Below, piece by piece: positions 43,450 to 51,652 of a stretch of 64,000 nt of DNA. Position numbers and translations under genes: made by a program. Every line of letters starts with the position of its first letter. Position 1 is the first letter of the stretch. The stretch is taken from positions 5,110,501 through 5,174,500 of the forward strand of contig NZ_JAQGPL010000001.1 in the NCBI RefSeq assembly GCF_028826105.1, given 5' to 3'. Below the pieces are notes generated by a model. It did no database searches, was not told where the DNA came from, and worked only from the letters and a program-made list of their open reading frames with translations. This DNA is from Paenibacillus humicola (lineage in GTDB: Bacteria; Bacillota; Bacilli; Paenibacillales; Paenibacillaceae).

Positions 43450-44307
43450 ATGGACCATTCGAAGCTCGTCCAATCGTTTCTGCGCCTTACGCGCGGCACG
43501 AAGTGGACGCTGAACGAAACGATCCCGCTGAAATTCAACAACCGTCATGCCCAGGGACTGACGCGCATCGGCGGCCTGTTTTATTTATCCTCGGTGGAGG
43601 TTACAAGGCCTCCGGTAAAATACGACCGGCCCATACAAGGCGCGGACCGGTCGCCCGGACAAGGAATCGGCCGCCTGTTCGCCTTCGACCGCCGCGGCGA
43701 GCTCGTCAACGAAACCGTTCTAGGAGAGGGAACCATTTACCATCCCGGCGGCATCGATTTTGACGGCAGCCGGATTTGGGTGCCTGCTGCGGAATACGTT
43801 CCCGGCGGCCGGTCCATCGTGTACAAGGTCGATCCGGCGACGCTGAGAGCGGAAGAAGCGTTCCGGTTCGGGGACCATATCGGCGGTTTGGTCTGCGACA
43901 GGGACGGCGGCAGGCTGATCGGCTGCAGCTGGGGCTCGCGCACCTTCTATGTATGGGACAACGACGGGAAGCTGCTTGCGGCAAAAGAAAACCCGAGCCA
44001 TTTTGTCGACTACCAGGACGGTCAATATGCAGGCGAAGGCTGCATGACATGGAGCGGTATTTCGGAGCTGCCCCTTCCTGCGCCGGCCGGCGGCCTCAAG
44101 CATTACGAGCTGGGAGGACTGGCGCTGTTCGACACGGCTTCGCTGAGCATGCTCCACGAGGTGCCCGTCGCCGGGTTTTCCCCGCATGGCCGCGCTGCAA
44201 CACGCAATCCCGTCTTTCTGGAGAGCGACGGCAGCAGGCTTCGGCTGTACGCCGTGCCGGATGACGATTGCGGCTCCCTGCTGATTTACGAAGCCGCAGC
44301 GGACTGA
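43450..44307 (+). CDS. DUF6454-like protein, probable beta-propeller
   Basis: 285 residues without signal peptide. Repeated strand-turn units such as GIGRLFAFDRRGELV, GGIDFDGSRIWVPAAEY, GGLVCDRDGGRLIGCSWG and GGLALFDTASLSML suggest a propeller. I recognise the overall text as the DUF6454 type; no function is known. GAAAGGAG precedes the ATG. Convergent with the GNAT gene, and divergent from the YesN-like regulator. Confidence 0.72.
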   Translation: MDHSKLVQSFLRLTRGTKWTLNETIPLKFNNRHAQGLTRIGGLFYLSSVEVTRPPVKYDRPIQGADRSPGQGIGRLFAFDRRGELVNETVLGEGTIYHPGGIDFDGSRIWVPAAEYVPGGRSIVYKVDPATLRAEEAFRFGDHIGGLVCDRDGGRLIGCSWGSRTFYVWDNDGKLLAAKENPSHFVDYQDGQYAGEGCMTWSGISELPLPAPAGGLKHYELGGLALFDTASLSMLHEVPVAGFSPHGRAATRNPVFLESDGSRLRLYAVPDDDCGSLLIYEAAAD

Positions 44308-44315
44308 ACCCGCCC

Positions 44316-45125
44316 TCAGCCGAAACGGATATCGGCCACCTGGCCGCTCCCGATAAATCCGATGTTCCGGTAAACCTTATTGGAATCCGGATTGTCCATA
44401 TCCGCGTACAGCATCGGAGTGAGCCCCTCCCGCTGAAGAAGGAGGCACAGCTCGGCCGTGATTGCGCTGGCGAAGCCGTTCTTGCGCTGACTCGGCACCG
44501 TATAGACTGCATTGATCCGGCCGTGTCTTCGAGAGCGGTGGGCAATCTGCGCCATGGAGACCGGCTCGCCGCCCGCCATCCACAGGTATAAATAGCCGGC
44601 TTCGATCATGCTCCTTGCGGCCGGCAGCCGGCTGGAAGGATCGAGCGTTCCGCCATGCGCCCCTTCGGAAAAGCCGGCCAAAAACTCCGCCACGACTCCG
44701 GCATGGCGCGGCTCCGCCGGCACGAGCGTTCCCGGGACGCTTGACGGCCGGTTTACCGCGGGGCAGGCGTAAGCCTCCATCCTCATGCTTTGCCGGAATC
44801 CGGTTCGGCTTGCGGCAGCATAAAGGCTCGCAAACGCTTCGGCCGTCTGCGGATCGCCGATTACGCCTTGCAAATTCGCTCCGCTCAACCGTTCGGCCAG
44901 CTCCCGCATCCAAACGGTCTTTTCTTCCCCGGATGCATCCGCCGCAATCCACAGCCATGCGTTTCGGCCCTGCGACCAGGCGAATATCATCCCTCCGCCA
45001 GCTTCCTTCAAGCACAGGGACGCGGACGATTCGCAAATCCGGTGCATCAGGTTGTACCTTACCTCATCCGCGATAAACCGGTCCCGATTCCATACCTCAT
45101 CGTCATAATGACAGCTTGCGAGCAT
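44316..45125 (-). CDS. GNAT-family N-acetyltransferase
   Basis: 269 residues. The C-terminal half is a GNAT domain: motif A VYTVPSQRKNGFASAITAEL binds the acetyl-CoA pyrophosphate near 215, and motif B ADMDNPDSNKVYRNIGF near 245 closes it. The N-terminal half is a divergent, possibly second GNAT-like unit. ATG 45125 follows GAGGAGG. The acceptor is unknown. Convergent with the DUF6454-type gene, 8 bp apart. Confidence 0.88.
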   Translation of the reverse strand: MLASCHYDDEVWNRDRFIADEVRYNLMHRICESSASLCLKEAGGGMIFAWSQGRNAWLWIAADASGEEKTVWMRELAERLSGANLQGVIGDPQTAEAFASLYAAASRTGFRQSMRMEAYACPAVNRPSSVPGTLVPAEPRHAGVVAEFLAGFSEGAHGGTLDPSSRLPAARSMIEAGYLYLWMAGGEPVSMAQIAHRSRRHGRINAVYTVPSQRKNGFASAITAELCLLLQREGLTPMLYADMDNPDSNKVYRNIGFIGSGQVADIRFG

Positions 45126-45279
45126 ACCGCTAATCCTCCTCGCCCGAAATTTCCCTTAATTTACATCCGCCGGCGAATTCCGTCAAGACTTCCTCGCCCG
45201 ACCGCGGCTTGCGCACGCTCTCGTAATGATGGTATCGTTTGGTTAAAGGAACGATATTAGTTCTCGAGGAGAGTAGCTC

Positions 45280-45831
45280 ATGCAAAGCCATGCGTATTCC
45301 ATTGTCATCATCGTCCTGCTGATCGTCTTTTCCATGTACCGCAGAATCCGGCGCACCATCGGATACCAGCAGTACCGGCCGAATTCGCTGCGAATCCGTT
45401 CCGTCGTTTTATGCGTCCTGGGCGTCATTTTCCTGAGCTACGGTATGCTTCAGCCGGTTGCATTGATCGGAGATGCTTGCGGCATCCTGGCGGGCGTCAT
45501 GCTCGTTTACTTCTCGGCCCGCACCACAACGTTCGAGAATCGCCAGGGCAGCTGGTTTTACCGGCCCAATCCGTGGATCGGCGCGCTGCTGATCGCGGTG
45601 TTTATCGCGCGGTTCGCCTATCGGATGATCGTGATGCTCCCGGTATACGAGCAGATCGGTTCGGATAACGCCGCCCAGCTGCAAAATCCGAACTCGTTCG
45701 AAGCCTATTCCCGGGACCCGTGGACGACGGCCGTTTTCTTTGTGCTGATCGCCTACTATATCGGCTACGCCGTCTTCGTCATGCGAAAAGTCGCGCATTT
45801 GCGGCAAGAGACGCAGGCTGACGGCATGTGA
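45280..45831 (+). CDS. CcdC/DUF1453-like membrane protein
   Basis: 183 residues, about five membrane segments with short loops, opening IVIIVLLIVFSMYRRIRRTIG. The length and the arginine-rich loop after the first segment fit the CcdC (DUF1453) group, whose role is unclear. GAGGAGAG precedes the ATG. The last 30 bp have a second, near-identical copy at 46071-46100. Confidence 0.65.
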   Translation: MQSHAYSIVIIVLLIVFSMYRRIRRTIGYQQYRPNSLRIRSVVLCVLGVIFLSYGMLQPVALIGDACGILAGVMLVYFSARTTTFENRQGSWFYRPNPWIGALLIAVFIARFAYRMIVMLPVYEQIGSDNAAQLQNPNSFEAYSRDPWTTAVFFVLIAYYIGYAVFVMRKVAHLRQETQADGM

Positions 45832-45852
45832 ATACCGTTCAAAAAACGAAAA

Positions 45853-45899
45853 ACAGGACTCCCCTTCCTAGTCGCGGTAACGGTAAGGAGAGTCCTGTC
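45853..45899. terminator. Terminator after the CcdC-like gene
   Basis: ACAGGACT (45853-45860) pairs with AGTCCTGT (45891-45898), extended inside by CTTCCTA/TAAGGAG. On the minus strand it is followed by TTTTTCG. Serves the region between convergent units. Confidence 0.6.
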
Positions 45900-45925
45900 T
45901 GTCCAGCTAAGAGCCTTGACGAAAA

Positions 45926-46075
45926 TCAGGGCTGAAACTTGTTAATCGTAAAATCGGGCGTTGTGATTAAACCGAGCGTAGGGCGGACGCCGACCAGGCC
46001 CGTAACGTTAGCGGGTCCTCTGACGAAGCCCGACGTGTCCGTGTCAAGCCCCAGCACCGCGCCTCTATTTGTCAT
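45926..46075 (-). pseudogene. C-terminal-side fragment of an amidase-signature gene
   Basis: A 49-codon minus-strand frame reads LGLDTDTSGFVRGPANVTG, then LVGVRPTLGLITTPDF, ending QP and TGA. This matches the amidase signature Ser loop (GTDTxGSIRxPAxxxGxVGxRPTxGL), but the rest of the roughly 450-residue enzyme is missing on both sides and the catalytic GGSS context is gone. No ribosome site. A relic of a deleted gene. Confidence 0.6.
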
Positions 46076-46147
46076 CCGAAAAGCCGCGCATTTGCGGCAA
46101 TCGGCCGTTGAAAAACCGGCCGGCTTCCTTCCGCCGGGACAATATCA

Positions 46148-48397
46148 TCAGAGACGCACACCGTACAATAAACCGCCGTCAAGCCGGTACCATGCCAAAA
46201 ACCGGTATTCTTCGCCTCCCGGTCCTCCGATGACATGCTCCCGGTACTCCAGTTCTCCCGGCTCGCTGGAGGAGTACACGTTTCTGCCCGCTTGTGCGGA
46301 ATACACGTACGTTGTGTTTTGGAACTTATACACCACCGTACCGTCCGGCGCCAGCTGCTTGATGGAGAGAGGGACATTTTTCCACTGAGGGGCGGCATAC
46401 ACTTGTTTGGTCTCGCCTTCCGGCGACCGGACATACAAGATCCAGCGTCCTGCTTTCTCATTATATTCCTTATAGGCAATCCAGCCGTTATTGATCTCGT
46501 ACGATTCTCTGGGATCGGCATAATAAACGGACGTATCAAAAGGATTCTCGGCTATCGTCGTGATTTGATCGCCGGCGCTGCGAACACGCAGCGACAACTT
46601 GGACGGGCTCCCGTTATCCTGCAGAAGTACGTTGTAGATGATGTTTTGTCCGTCCGTCAAAGCCCCATAGTACGAGTCGGGGGCCGGCGGCTCATACGTC
46701 GTCAGTGTACCGTCCGGGAGCGACTTATACAAGTTCGATGGATTATTGGGGGATGTATAAACCACCGTTCCGTCCGGCGACAAATCCACGCGGTTGTTTG
46801 CCGTATGATCAAACTGGGCATCCGGCAGCGAACGCGACTCCCCCGTCGTTAAATTGACGACGCTGTCGTTTAGCACCGCAAAATTTCCGTTTACTTTGTG
46901 ATAGTACTGCCCGTCCCAGCTTTTTTGAACCGCGCCGTCCTTCCAATAATACGTCGTGGACCCATCGGTATACATCACACCTTGGGCGGACAATTCCGCA
47001 CTATAAGAGTAATGAGTGAGCTCGGCAGCCTTAACCAGGCTTTGATCCGCACGGTTGAACTGCTCTAAATAGATACGAGACGACTCAACCCGTTTCAACA
47101 AGATACGGTTTGCGTCAAAGTCGAAAATCGTTCCATTGAACGGATAAAGAAGGGTTTCGGGACTGCGCGTATCCAATCCTTGAACTTTTACAGGGGTGAG
47201 GTATGGCGAATCGTCACCGCCGAGTTCTCCGCTGAAGTTACTCCCCCATCCCCAAACGGTACCGTCGCTTTTAAGCGCCAGACTAAAGTAATCTCCCGCC
47301 GATATCGCAGTCGCCGAATCGAGACCCTGCACTTGAACGGGAGTAGTCCTTTGCACCGTACTTCCGTCGCCAAGCTGGCCGTCCTGATTTTGCCCCCACG
47401 CCCAAACGGTTCCGTCGCTTTTTAATGCCAAATTATGTCCACTGCCTGCAGCTATGGCGATCACACCATTGAGACCGGTAAGCTGAACGGGAGTGTTCCT
47501 TGCTGTCGAGGTTCCATCGCCGTTGTTAATTTTCCCCCATCCCCAAACGGTACCGTCGCTTTTAAGCGCCAGACTTTGGGAAGATCCCGCCGCTATAGCA
47601 GTAACCGAATCGAGACCTTGCACTTGAACGGGAGTAGTCCTTTGCTGCACCGTACTTCCGTCGCCGAGCTCGCCATAATCATTTCGCCCCCACGCCCAAA
47701 CGGTTCCGTCGCTTTTGAGCGCTAAACTATACGCTAACCCGGCAGAAACGGCAGTTACCGAATTAAGACCTTGCACTTGAGCGGGATAACCATATAAATA
47801 TTCGTCCGAGACGGTTCCATCCCCCAGCTGGCCCCAAATATTGCGCCCCCAAGCCCAAACGGTGCCGTCGCGCTTGACTGCCAAATTATGATCATACCCA
47901 GCAGAGACGGCAGCTACCGATTCCAAAGGTTCGTAAAAATTATCTCTTACTTGATAAGGCGTCGGGCCGGGAGAACTGTCATAACTTCCATTAGGCAGCT
48001 TCTCTCCCCACTCCCAGACGGTCCCGTCGTTTAAGACGGCCAGGCTTTGACCTCCGGCAGCTATGCCGGCTACTCCTGTAAGGGTCTTGACCTGAACGGG
48101 AGCCCTGCGGTTTGTTGTAGTTCCGTCGCCGAGCTCACCCGCGTAATTATCCCCCCACGACCAGACCGTTCCGTCGTTACGGAGTGCCATGCTATACATC
48201 ATCCCCGCAGCCAGATATACCGTCTGAGCGACACTCATGGCAGGGTTTACCTGCTTTCCGTCGTTAAGCTGACTGCCGTTATCCCCCTGAGCCTGGACCG
48301 CACCGCCGCTTTCCGCGGCAGCCGCCGGACTGGAAACGGTTACAAAGGCAATAAGAATACAGATCAAACCTGCCAGCTGCCGAATGCTTTTTTTCAT
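46148..48397 (-). CDS. Secreted RCC1 propeller protein with beta-rich C-terminal domain
   Basis: 749 residues. Signal peptide (hydrophobic 9-24, ending AAAAES), then seven RCC1 repeats to about residue 410 (DGTVWAWG strands with GQLGDG turns), then a 330-residue domain with repeated strand motifs such as LSPDGTVVYTSPNN and LAPDGTVVYKFQN, probably a second, TolB/DPP-like propeller. GGGAGG precedes ATG 48397. It differs from the 26424-30845 paralogues in the C-terminal domain. Likely surface-exposed or secreted; binding partner unknown. Monocistronic. Confidence 0.86.
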   Translation of the reverse strand: MKKSIRQLAGLICILIAFVTVSSPAAAAESGGAVQAQGDNGSQLNDGKQVNPAMSVAQTVYLAAGMMYSMALRNDGTVWSWGDNYAGELGDGTTTNRRAPVQVKTLTGVAGIAAGGQSLAVLNDGTVWEWGEKLPNGSYDSSPGPTPYQVRDNFYEPLESVAAVSAGYDHNLAVKRDGTVWAWGRNIWGQLGDGTVSDEYLYGYPAQVQGLNSVTAVSAGLAYSLALKSDGTVWAWGRNDYGELGDGSTVQQRTTPVQVQGLDSVTAIAAGSSQSLALKSDGTVWGWGKINNGDGTSTARNTPVQLTGLNGVIAIAAGSGHNLALKSDGTVWAWGQNQDGQLGDGSTVQRTTPVQVQGLDSATAISAGDYFSLALKSDGTVWGWGSNFSGELGGDDSPYLTPVKVQGLDTRSPETLLYPFNGTIFDFDANRILLKRVESSRIYLEQFNRADQSLVKAAELTHYSYSAELSAQGVMYTDGSTTYYWKDGAVQKSWDGQYYHKVNGNFAVLNDSVVNLTTGESRSLPDAQFDHTANNRVDLSPDGTVVYTSPNNPSNLYKSLPDGTLTTYEPPAPDSYYGALTDGQNIIYNVLLQDNGSPSKLSLRVRSAGDQITTIAENPFDTSVYYADPRESYEINNGWIAYKEYNEKAGRWILYVRSPEGETKQVYAAPQWKNVPLSIKQLAPDGTVVYKFQNTTYVYSAQAGRNVYSSSEPGELEYREHVIGGPGGEEYRFLAWYRLDGGLLYGVRL

Positions 48398-48629
48398 CGA
48401 CTATGCCCTCCCGTATCGATACTTGTTTCCCCGCAAGGGACTGCTTGTGTCAGACGGACGCCTCCATCGCTCGTATACCCTAAATTTTGCCATGCAAGAT
48501 CTTTTCGATCTATTATCTCAAAGTATACCTTTCTGTAACTCTTTGGTAGTCAACAAGACCTCATTGGAGCAGCCGCCTGCTGCTTGTTCGGCCTCTTGAA
48601 TTCGCAGCGGCTCACAAAATCGCAGCGCC

Positions 48630-48662
48630 CAAAAAAAGAAGCCCGCGCCGACGCGCGAGCCT
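48630..48662 (-). terminator. Terminator of hom
   Basis: On the minus strand GCTCGCGC and GCGCGGGC form a GC stem, followed by TTCTTTTTTT. It lies 15 bp after the hom stop. Confidence 0.8.
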
Positions 48663-48676
48663 GGAGGTGATTCGAT

Positions 48677-49714
48677 TTATAAGTCGCGATCGCCGACGAG
48701 CAGCGCATCGGCCGGACCTAGGCGGTGCAATCCGCCCTGCCCGCCGGTGAGCAGAAAGGACAGATCGCCGAGAATTGCGCTTGCCGTCGGCAGCTCGCCG
48801 GCTCCGCGTCCGCTGAAGGTCAGCTCGCCGGCCAGGTTGCCGGCGATCGTGACCGCGTTGTATTCGTTGTGCACGCCGGCAAGCGGATGGCTGGCTTCCA
48901 GCAGCTCGGGTCTCACGCTTGCGCGCAGCCGGCCGTCCTCGTCCCGCTCGGCCCACGCGACCAGCTTCCACGTCCGGCCTGTCTCCCGGGCCATGGCGAT
49001 ATCGGCGGCCGTGATGCCGGTTATGCCGCGGCGGTCGATCTCATCCGGACCGAGGTCGGCGCCCCAAGCAATCCGCGCCAGAATCATCAGCTTATACATC
49101 GCGTCGAAGCCTTCCACGTCCGACGTCGGGTCCGCTTCGGCGAACCCCAGCCGCTGCGCCTCTTCAAGCGCGGCGCCGTAGCCGATGCCGCTTTGCATCA
49201 TCCGCGTCAAAATGTAATTCGTCGTGCCGTTCAAAATACCGGCAATCGAACGGATTTCGTTGAAACGCAAAAACTGCGACAGCGCGCCGATCGCCGGTAT
49301 CGCGCCGCCGACGCTTGCCTCGTACAGCAGACGCGCGCCGCACCGTTCGGCAAACGCGGTCAGCTCGCCGCCATGCAGGGCCATTAACGCTTTGTTGGCG
49401 GTGATGACGTGTCTTCCGCGCCGCAGCGAATCGATAATAAACGATTGGGCGGGTTCGATGCCGCCGATCGCCTCGATGACGACCGACACCCCGTCCTGTT
49501 CGGCAATCGTCTCGTAACGGTCCGTCAACAGCCCGCTCCCGACCTCCACGCCGCGCGGCTTGCCGGGATCGCGCACCAGAACGCCCGCCAGCTCGATTTC
49601 CGCCCCGAACGCAGCGATTTGTTTATCCGCATTCATCAATAACGATTTGATAATACCCGTTCCTACCGTGCCCATTCCGAGCAGCGCAATGCTGATCCGT
49701 TGTTGTTCGCCCAT
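48677..49714 (-). CDS. hom: Homoserine dehydrogenase lacking an ACT domain
   Basis: 345 residues; reduces aspartate semialdehyde to homoserine for methionine and threonine synthesis. N-terminal NAD(P) site ALLGMGTVGTGI, EAIGGIEPA near 92, TANKALMA near 117, catalytic-core GILNGTTNYILT near 175 and AEADPTSDVEGFDA near 205. The protein stops about 85 residues earlier than B. subtilis Hom, so the regulatory ACT domain is absent. ATG 49714 follows GGGAGG at 8 bp; the frame upstream of it overlaps the leader. The leader contains a SAM-I riboswitch and terminator, so expression falls when SAM is plentiful. Confidence 0.93.
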   Translation of the reverse strand: MGEQQRISIALLGMGTVGTGIIKSLLMNADKQIAAFGAEIELAGVLVRDPGKPRGVEVGSGLLTDRYETIAEQDGVSVVIEAIGGIEPAQSFIIDSLRRGRHVITANKALMALHGGELTAFAERCGARLLYEASVGGAIPAIGALSQFLRFNEIRSIAGILNGTTNYILTRMMQSGIGYGAALEEAQRLGFAEADPTSDVEGFDAMYKLMILARIAWGADLGPDEIDRRGITGITAADIAMARETGRTWKLVAWAERDEDGRLRASVRPELLEASHPLAGVHNEYNAVTIAGNLAGELTFSGRGAGELPTASAILGDLSFLLTGGQGGLHRLGPADALLVGDRDL

Positions 49715-49748
49715 GGCGGCAGCCTCCCTTGCAGTCACCCGAAACATC

Positions 49749-49778
49749 AAAAAAGCCCTCGTGCGGGAAGAGGGCTTT
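49749..49778 (-). terminator. Riboswitch-controlled terminator of hom
   Basis: AAAGCCCTC (49752-49760) and GAGGGCTTT (49770-49778) form the stem; minus-strand transcription runs into TTTTT. The CCTCTT part can instead pair with AAGAGG at the 3' side of aptamer helix P1, giving the antiterminator. Confidence 0.88.
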
Positions 49779-49796
49779 GCCGATTGCTGCCGGTAA

Positions 49797-49905
49797 CCTC
49801 TTCTTATTTGCCGGAAATGAATCCGCTGGAATTAGCACCTTGTCCCTTGCGGGCCGGTTGCCGGGTTTCATAGGGCCAGTCCCTCCACCGCTCTCAATAA
49901 GAATT
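49797..49905 (-). promoter_or_regulatory. SAM-I (S-box) riboswitch
   Basis: Minus-strand leader of hom carries the S-box core elements in order: TTCTTATTGAGAGCGGTGG, then GGGACTGGCCC, ATGAAACCC, GGCAACC, AAGGTGCTAATTCC, and the closing AAATAAGAA of helix P1. It binds S-adenosylmethionine and, with the downstream hairpin, stops transcription when SAM is high. Confidence 0.96.
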
Positions 49906-49999
49906 TCGATGTCATGCTATTTAGTTACCGTTCATCTTACCGTACGCCTGGGCGTCCTGTCAATGCCGGTGTCAAGCCGTCCAGTGATGCGGATAACGG

Positions 50000-50501
50000 T
50001 CAATGCGATTCAGCTGATTTCCAGGCATGCACCTCTCCGTTCGCATCGATTCCCGCATAGTAGAATTCGCCGATCTCGGCGCCGGGCCCGCCCGTTTTTC
50101 GAAGCTCCTCTTGGAGCAACTCTCCTGATTTTCCCATTTCGTCCATATTCTTCCTGACCAGCTTCCCGTCCACGATCGGCTGCTGGAGAATCCTGAATTT
50201 GACCATGCTTGATTACAACGGCCGATTCGCCGTCGAAAAGGAGCTTCGCGGTTCTCGATTTGATCACGATCATTCCGAGCAGCAGCGTCAAGCCCGCCCA
50301 TAACGAGACCGCCCCCAATCCCGTTGCGAGCGAGATCCGGGAGTCTATAATGAACGTCGCGGTAAGCGACCCGAGCGTAATGCCGGTAATATAATTGAAA
50401 TAGATCAGCTGCCCCATCTTCTTCTTTCCCATCAGCCGGGCGAGAAGCAGCAGAACGGCAAACGAAAACACGACCTTGATATAAATTTCCACGGTATTCA
50501 C
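50000..50501 (-). pseudogene. DUF421 (YetF-like) membrane protein with internal deletion and frameshift
   Basis: The N-terminal frame gives three membrane segments and the start of the cytoplasmic domain (KSRTAKLLFDGESAVVIKHG). Near 50200 the homologous text changes frame to PIVDGKLVRKNMDEMG and ends at TGA 50000. In relatives, the first VVIKxG unit is followed by a further 40-50 residues before the second DGKLVxKN unit, so that middle part seems deleted. The unshifted frame runs on as nonsense to 50010. ATG 50501 has AGAGGTGAA upstream. Probably non-functional. Confidence 0.7.
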
Positions 50502-50553
50502 CTCTGCAAGTATTGTTTGACCCGGCTTCCTATTTTATGTCATCCGACAAAAA

Positions 50554-50580
50554 AACCGCGAAGCTCGGGGCTTCGCGGTT
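50554..50580 (-). terminator. Terminator of the lost betaine transporter operon
   Basis: AACCGCGAAGC and GCTTCGCGGTT around TCGGG, followed on the minus strand by TTTTTTTG. It lies 10 bp after the OpuAC-fragment stop and has outlived its gene. Confidence 0.85.
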
Positions 50581-50589
50581 CGCGTCTTA

Positions 50590-50835
50590 TTAGGCATTCG
50601 TGCCTTTCAGCCATTCGTTCACTTTCTCTTCATGGCCGTCCACCCAGGCCTTCGCCGCTTCCTCCGGCGATTTCCCGTCTTGAATTTGCACCATGACCTC
50701 AGCCATATCGTCCGGCGTCCAGTTGAACTGGTCCAGGAACGTATAGGCATCCGGCTTATCTTCCTTCAAGCCTTTGCGCGCGAACGTATGAATTTGCTCG
50801 TCGCCGCCGTGTAATTGGACGAAAGCGTCCTTAGG
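50590..50835 (-). pseudogene. 3' stump of a glycine betaine-binding protein gene (OpuAC type)
   Basis: A minus-strand frame without start codon reads GGDEQIHTFARKGLKEDKP, DAYTFLDQFNWTPDDMAEVM, QIQDGKSPEEAAKAWV and ends GHEEKVNEWLKGTNA with TAA 50590. This is the C-terminus of glycine betaine ABC binding proteins. About 78 codons remain of a roughly 290-residue protein; the ATPase and permease genes are gone. It abuts the intact GbsR-type gene. Confidence 0.82.
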
Positions 50836-50843
50836 AGGCAGGT

Positions 50844-51407
50844 ATGAACGAGGAACTCGACGGGTTAACGCAGGAGCAGATCGGACAATTGCAGAAGTCT
50901 CGGGAGCGCGTCATCGACTCGATCGGCAAAAATATGGATTTATACGGCATTACTTTGTCCATCGGACATTTATACGGGTATATGTATTTTCAGAACGCCC
51001 CGATTACGCTCGACCAAATGAGCGAAACGATGGGCATGAGCAAGACGTCCATGAGCACGGGCATGCGCACGCTTATGGATCTGAAGATGATTAACAAGGT
51101 ATGGGGTAAGGGCTCGCGAAAAGATTTTTACGAGGTTGTTCCGGACTGGCACCAAAATTTCAGCGATTATTTCTCCATTAAATGGCGCAAGGCGGTCGAA
51201 AGCAATATGGCGGCGCTGAGCAAATCGCTCCGCGAAATCCGGGCATTGAAAGAGGCTTACCCGGACCATGCAAAGCTTCAACGGGTTGCCGAGTTCGACG
51301 AGGATAAAATAAGCGAGGCGCTAAAATATTACCGCTGGCTGCACCGGCTCATCGACGCGTTCGAATCGGGCGAAATTTTCAAGTTAATCCCGAAGGACGA
51401 GTCGTGA
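50844..51407 (+). CDS. GbsR/OpuAR-type MarR-like regulator of betaine uptake
   Basis: 187 residues. The winged helix has PITLDQMSETMGMSKTSMST with recognition-helix GMRTLMDLKMINKVW, as in GbsR, which represses betaine-synthesis and choline/betaine uptake genes in response to choline. The long C-terminal helical part completes the dimer. TAGGAGGCAGGT precedes the ATG, inside the end of the OpuAC stump. Its neighbour target seems deleted, so it is either an orphan or works on distant loci. Confidence 0.85.
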   Translation: MNEELDGLTQEQIGQLQKSRERVIDSIGKNMDLYGITLSIGHLYGYMYFQNAPITLDQMSETMGMSKTSMSTGMRTLMDLKMINKVWGKGSRKDFYEVVPDWHQNFSDYFSIKWRKAVESNMAALSKSLREIRALKEAYPDHAKLQRVAEFDEDKISEALKYYRWLHRLIDAFESGEIFKLIPKDES

Positions 51408-51426
51408 CCCGGACGGATCCGGCTGC

Positions 51427-51467
51427 AAAAACAGCACGACACGCTTCTCGTGTCGTGCTGTTTTTTG
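51427..51467 (+). terminator. Terminator of the GbsR-type gene
   Basis: AACAGCACGACACG (51430-51443) and CGTGTCGTGCTGTT (51449-51462) around CTTCT with a T6 tail, 20 bp past the stop. Confidence 0.93.
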
Positions 51468-51468
51468 C

Positions 51469-51612
51469 ATGCGGTCCAGTTTTGCCGGAGCTGATTCCGA
51501 TCGGGCAGCCTATCCGGGCGATTATCTCGTTGTACGCAACGGCGAGGACGCTGTGCCGCGCGTAGGGCAAAGCCTGATGGACTATGCTCAAGCTCTCGTC
51601 TCCCCGCAATAA
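51469..51612 (+). pseudogene. Unrecognised 47-codon fragment
   Basis: Frame from ATG 51469 to TAA 51612, starting inside the T-tail of the preceding terminator and without ribosome site. The middle reads YPGDYLVVRNGEDAVP, which looks like real protein, so it may be the 3' end of a deleted gene. Family unknown. Confidence 0.3.
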
Positions 51613-51652
51613 AACGACTTCCCTTTCTCCCCGATGCCTTAAACCGCGGACA

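Larger units (their letters stand above)
45778..46100. repeat. Duplicated tail of the CcdC-like gene
   Basis: Bases 45778-45807 (encoding VMRKVAHLRQ) recur at 46071-46100 (VIRKAAHLRQ) with two mismatches, same orientation, 293 bp apart. The second copy is fused directly to the amidase stump, marking a recombination junction. Confidence 0.75.

Noticed and set aside
45939..46388. 149-codon plus-strand frame
   Set aside because: Lies opposite the amidase relic and the RCC1 C-terminus; no ribosome site or family.
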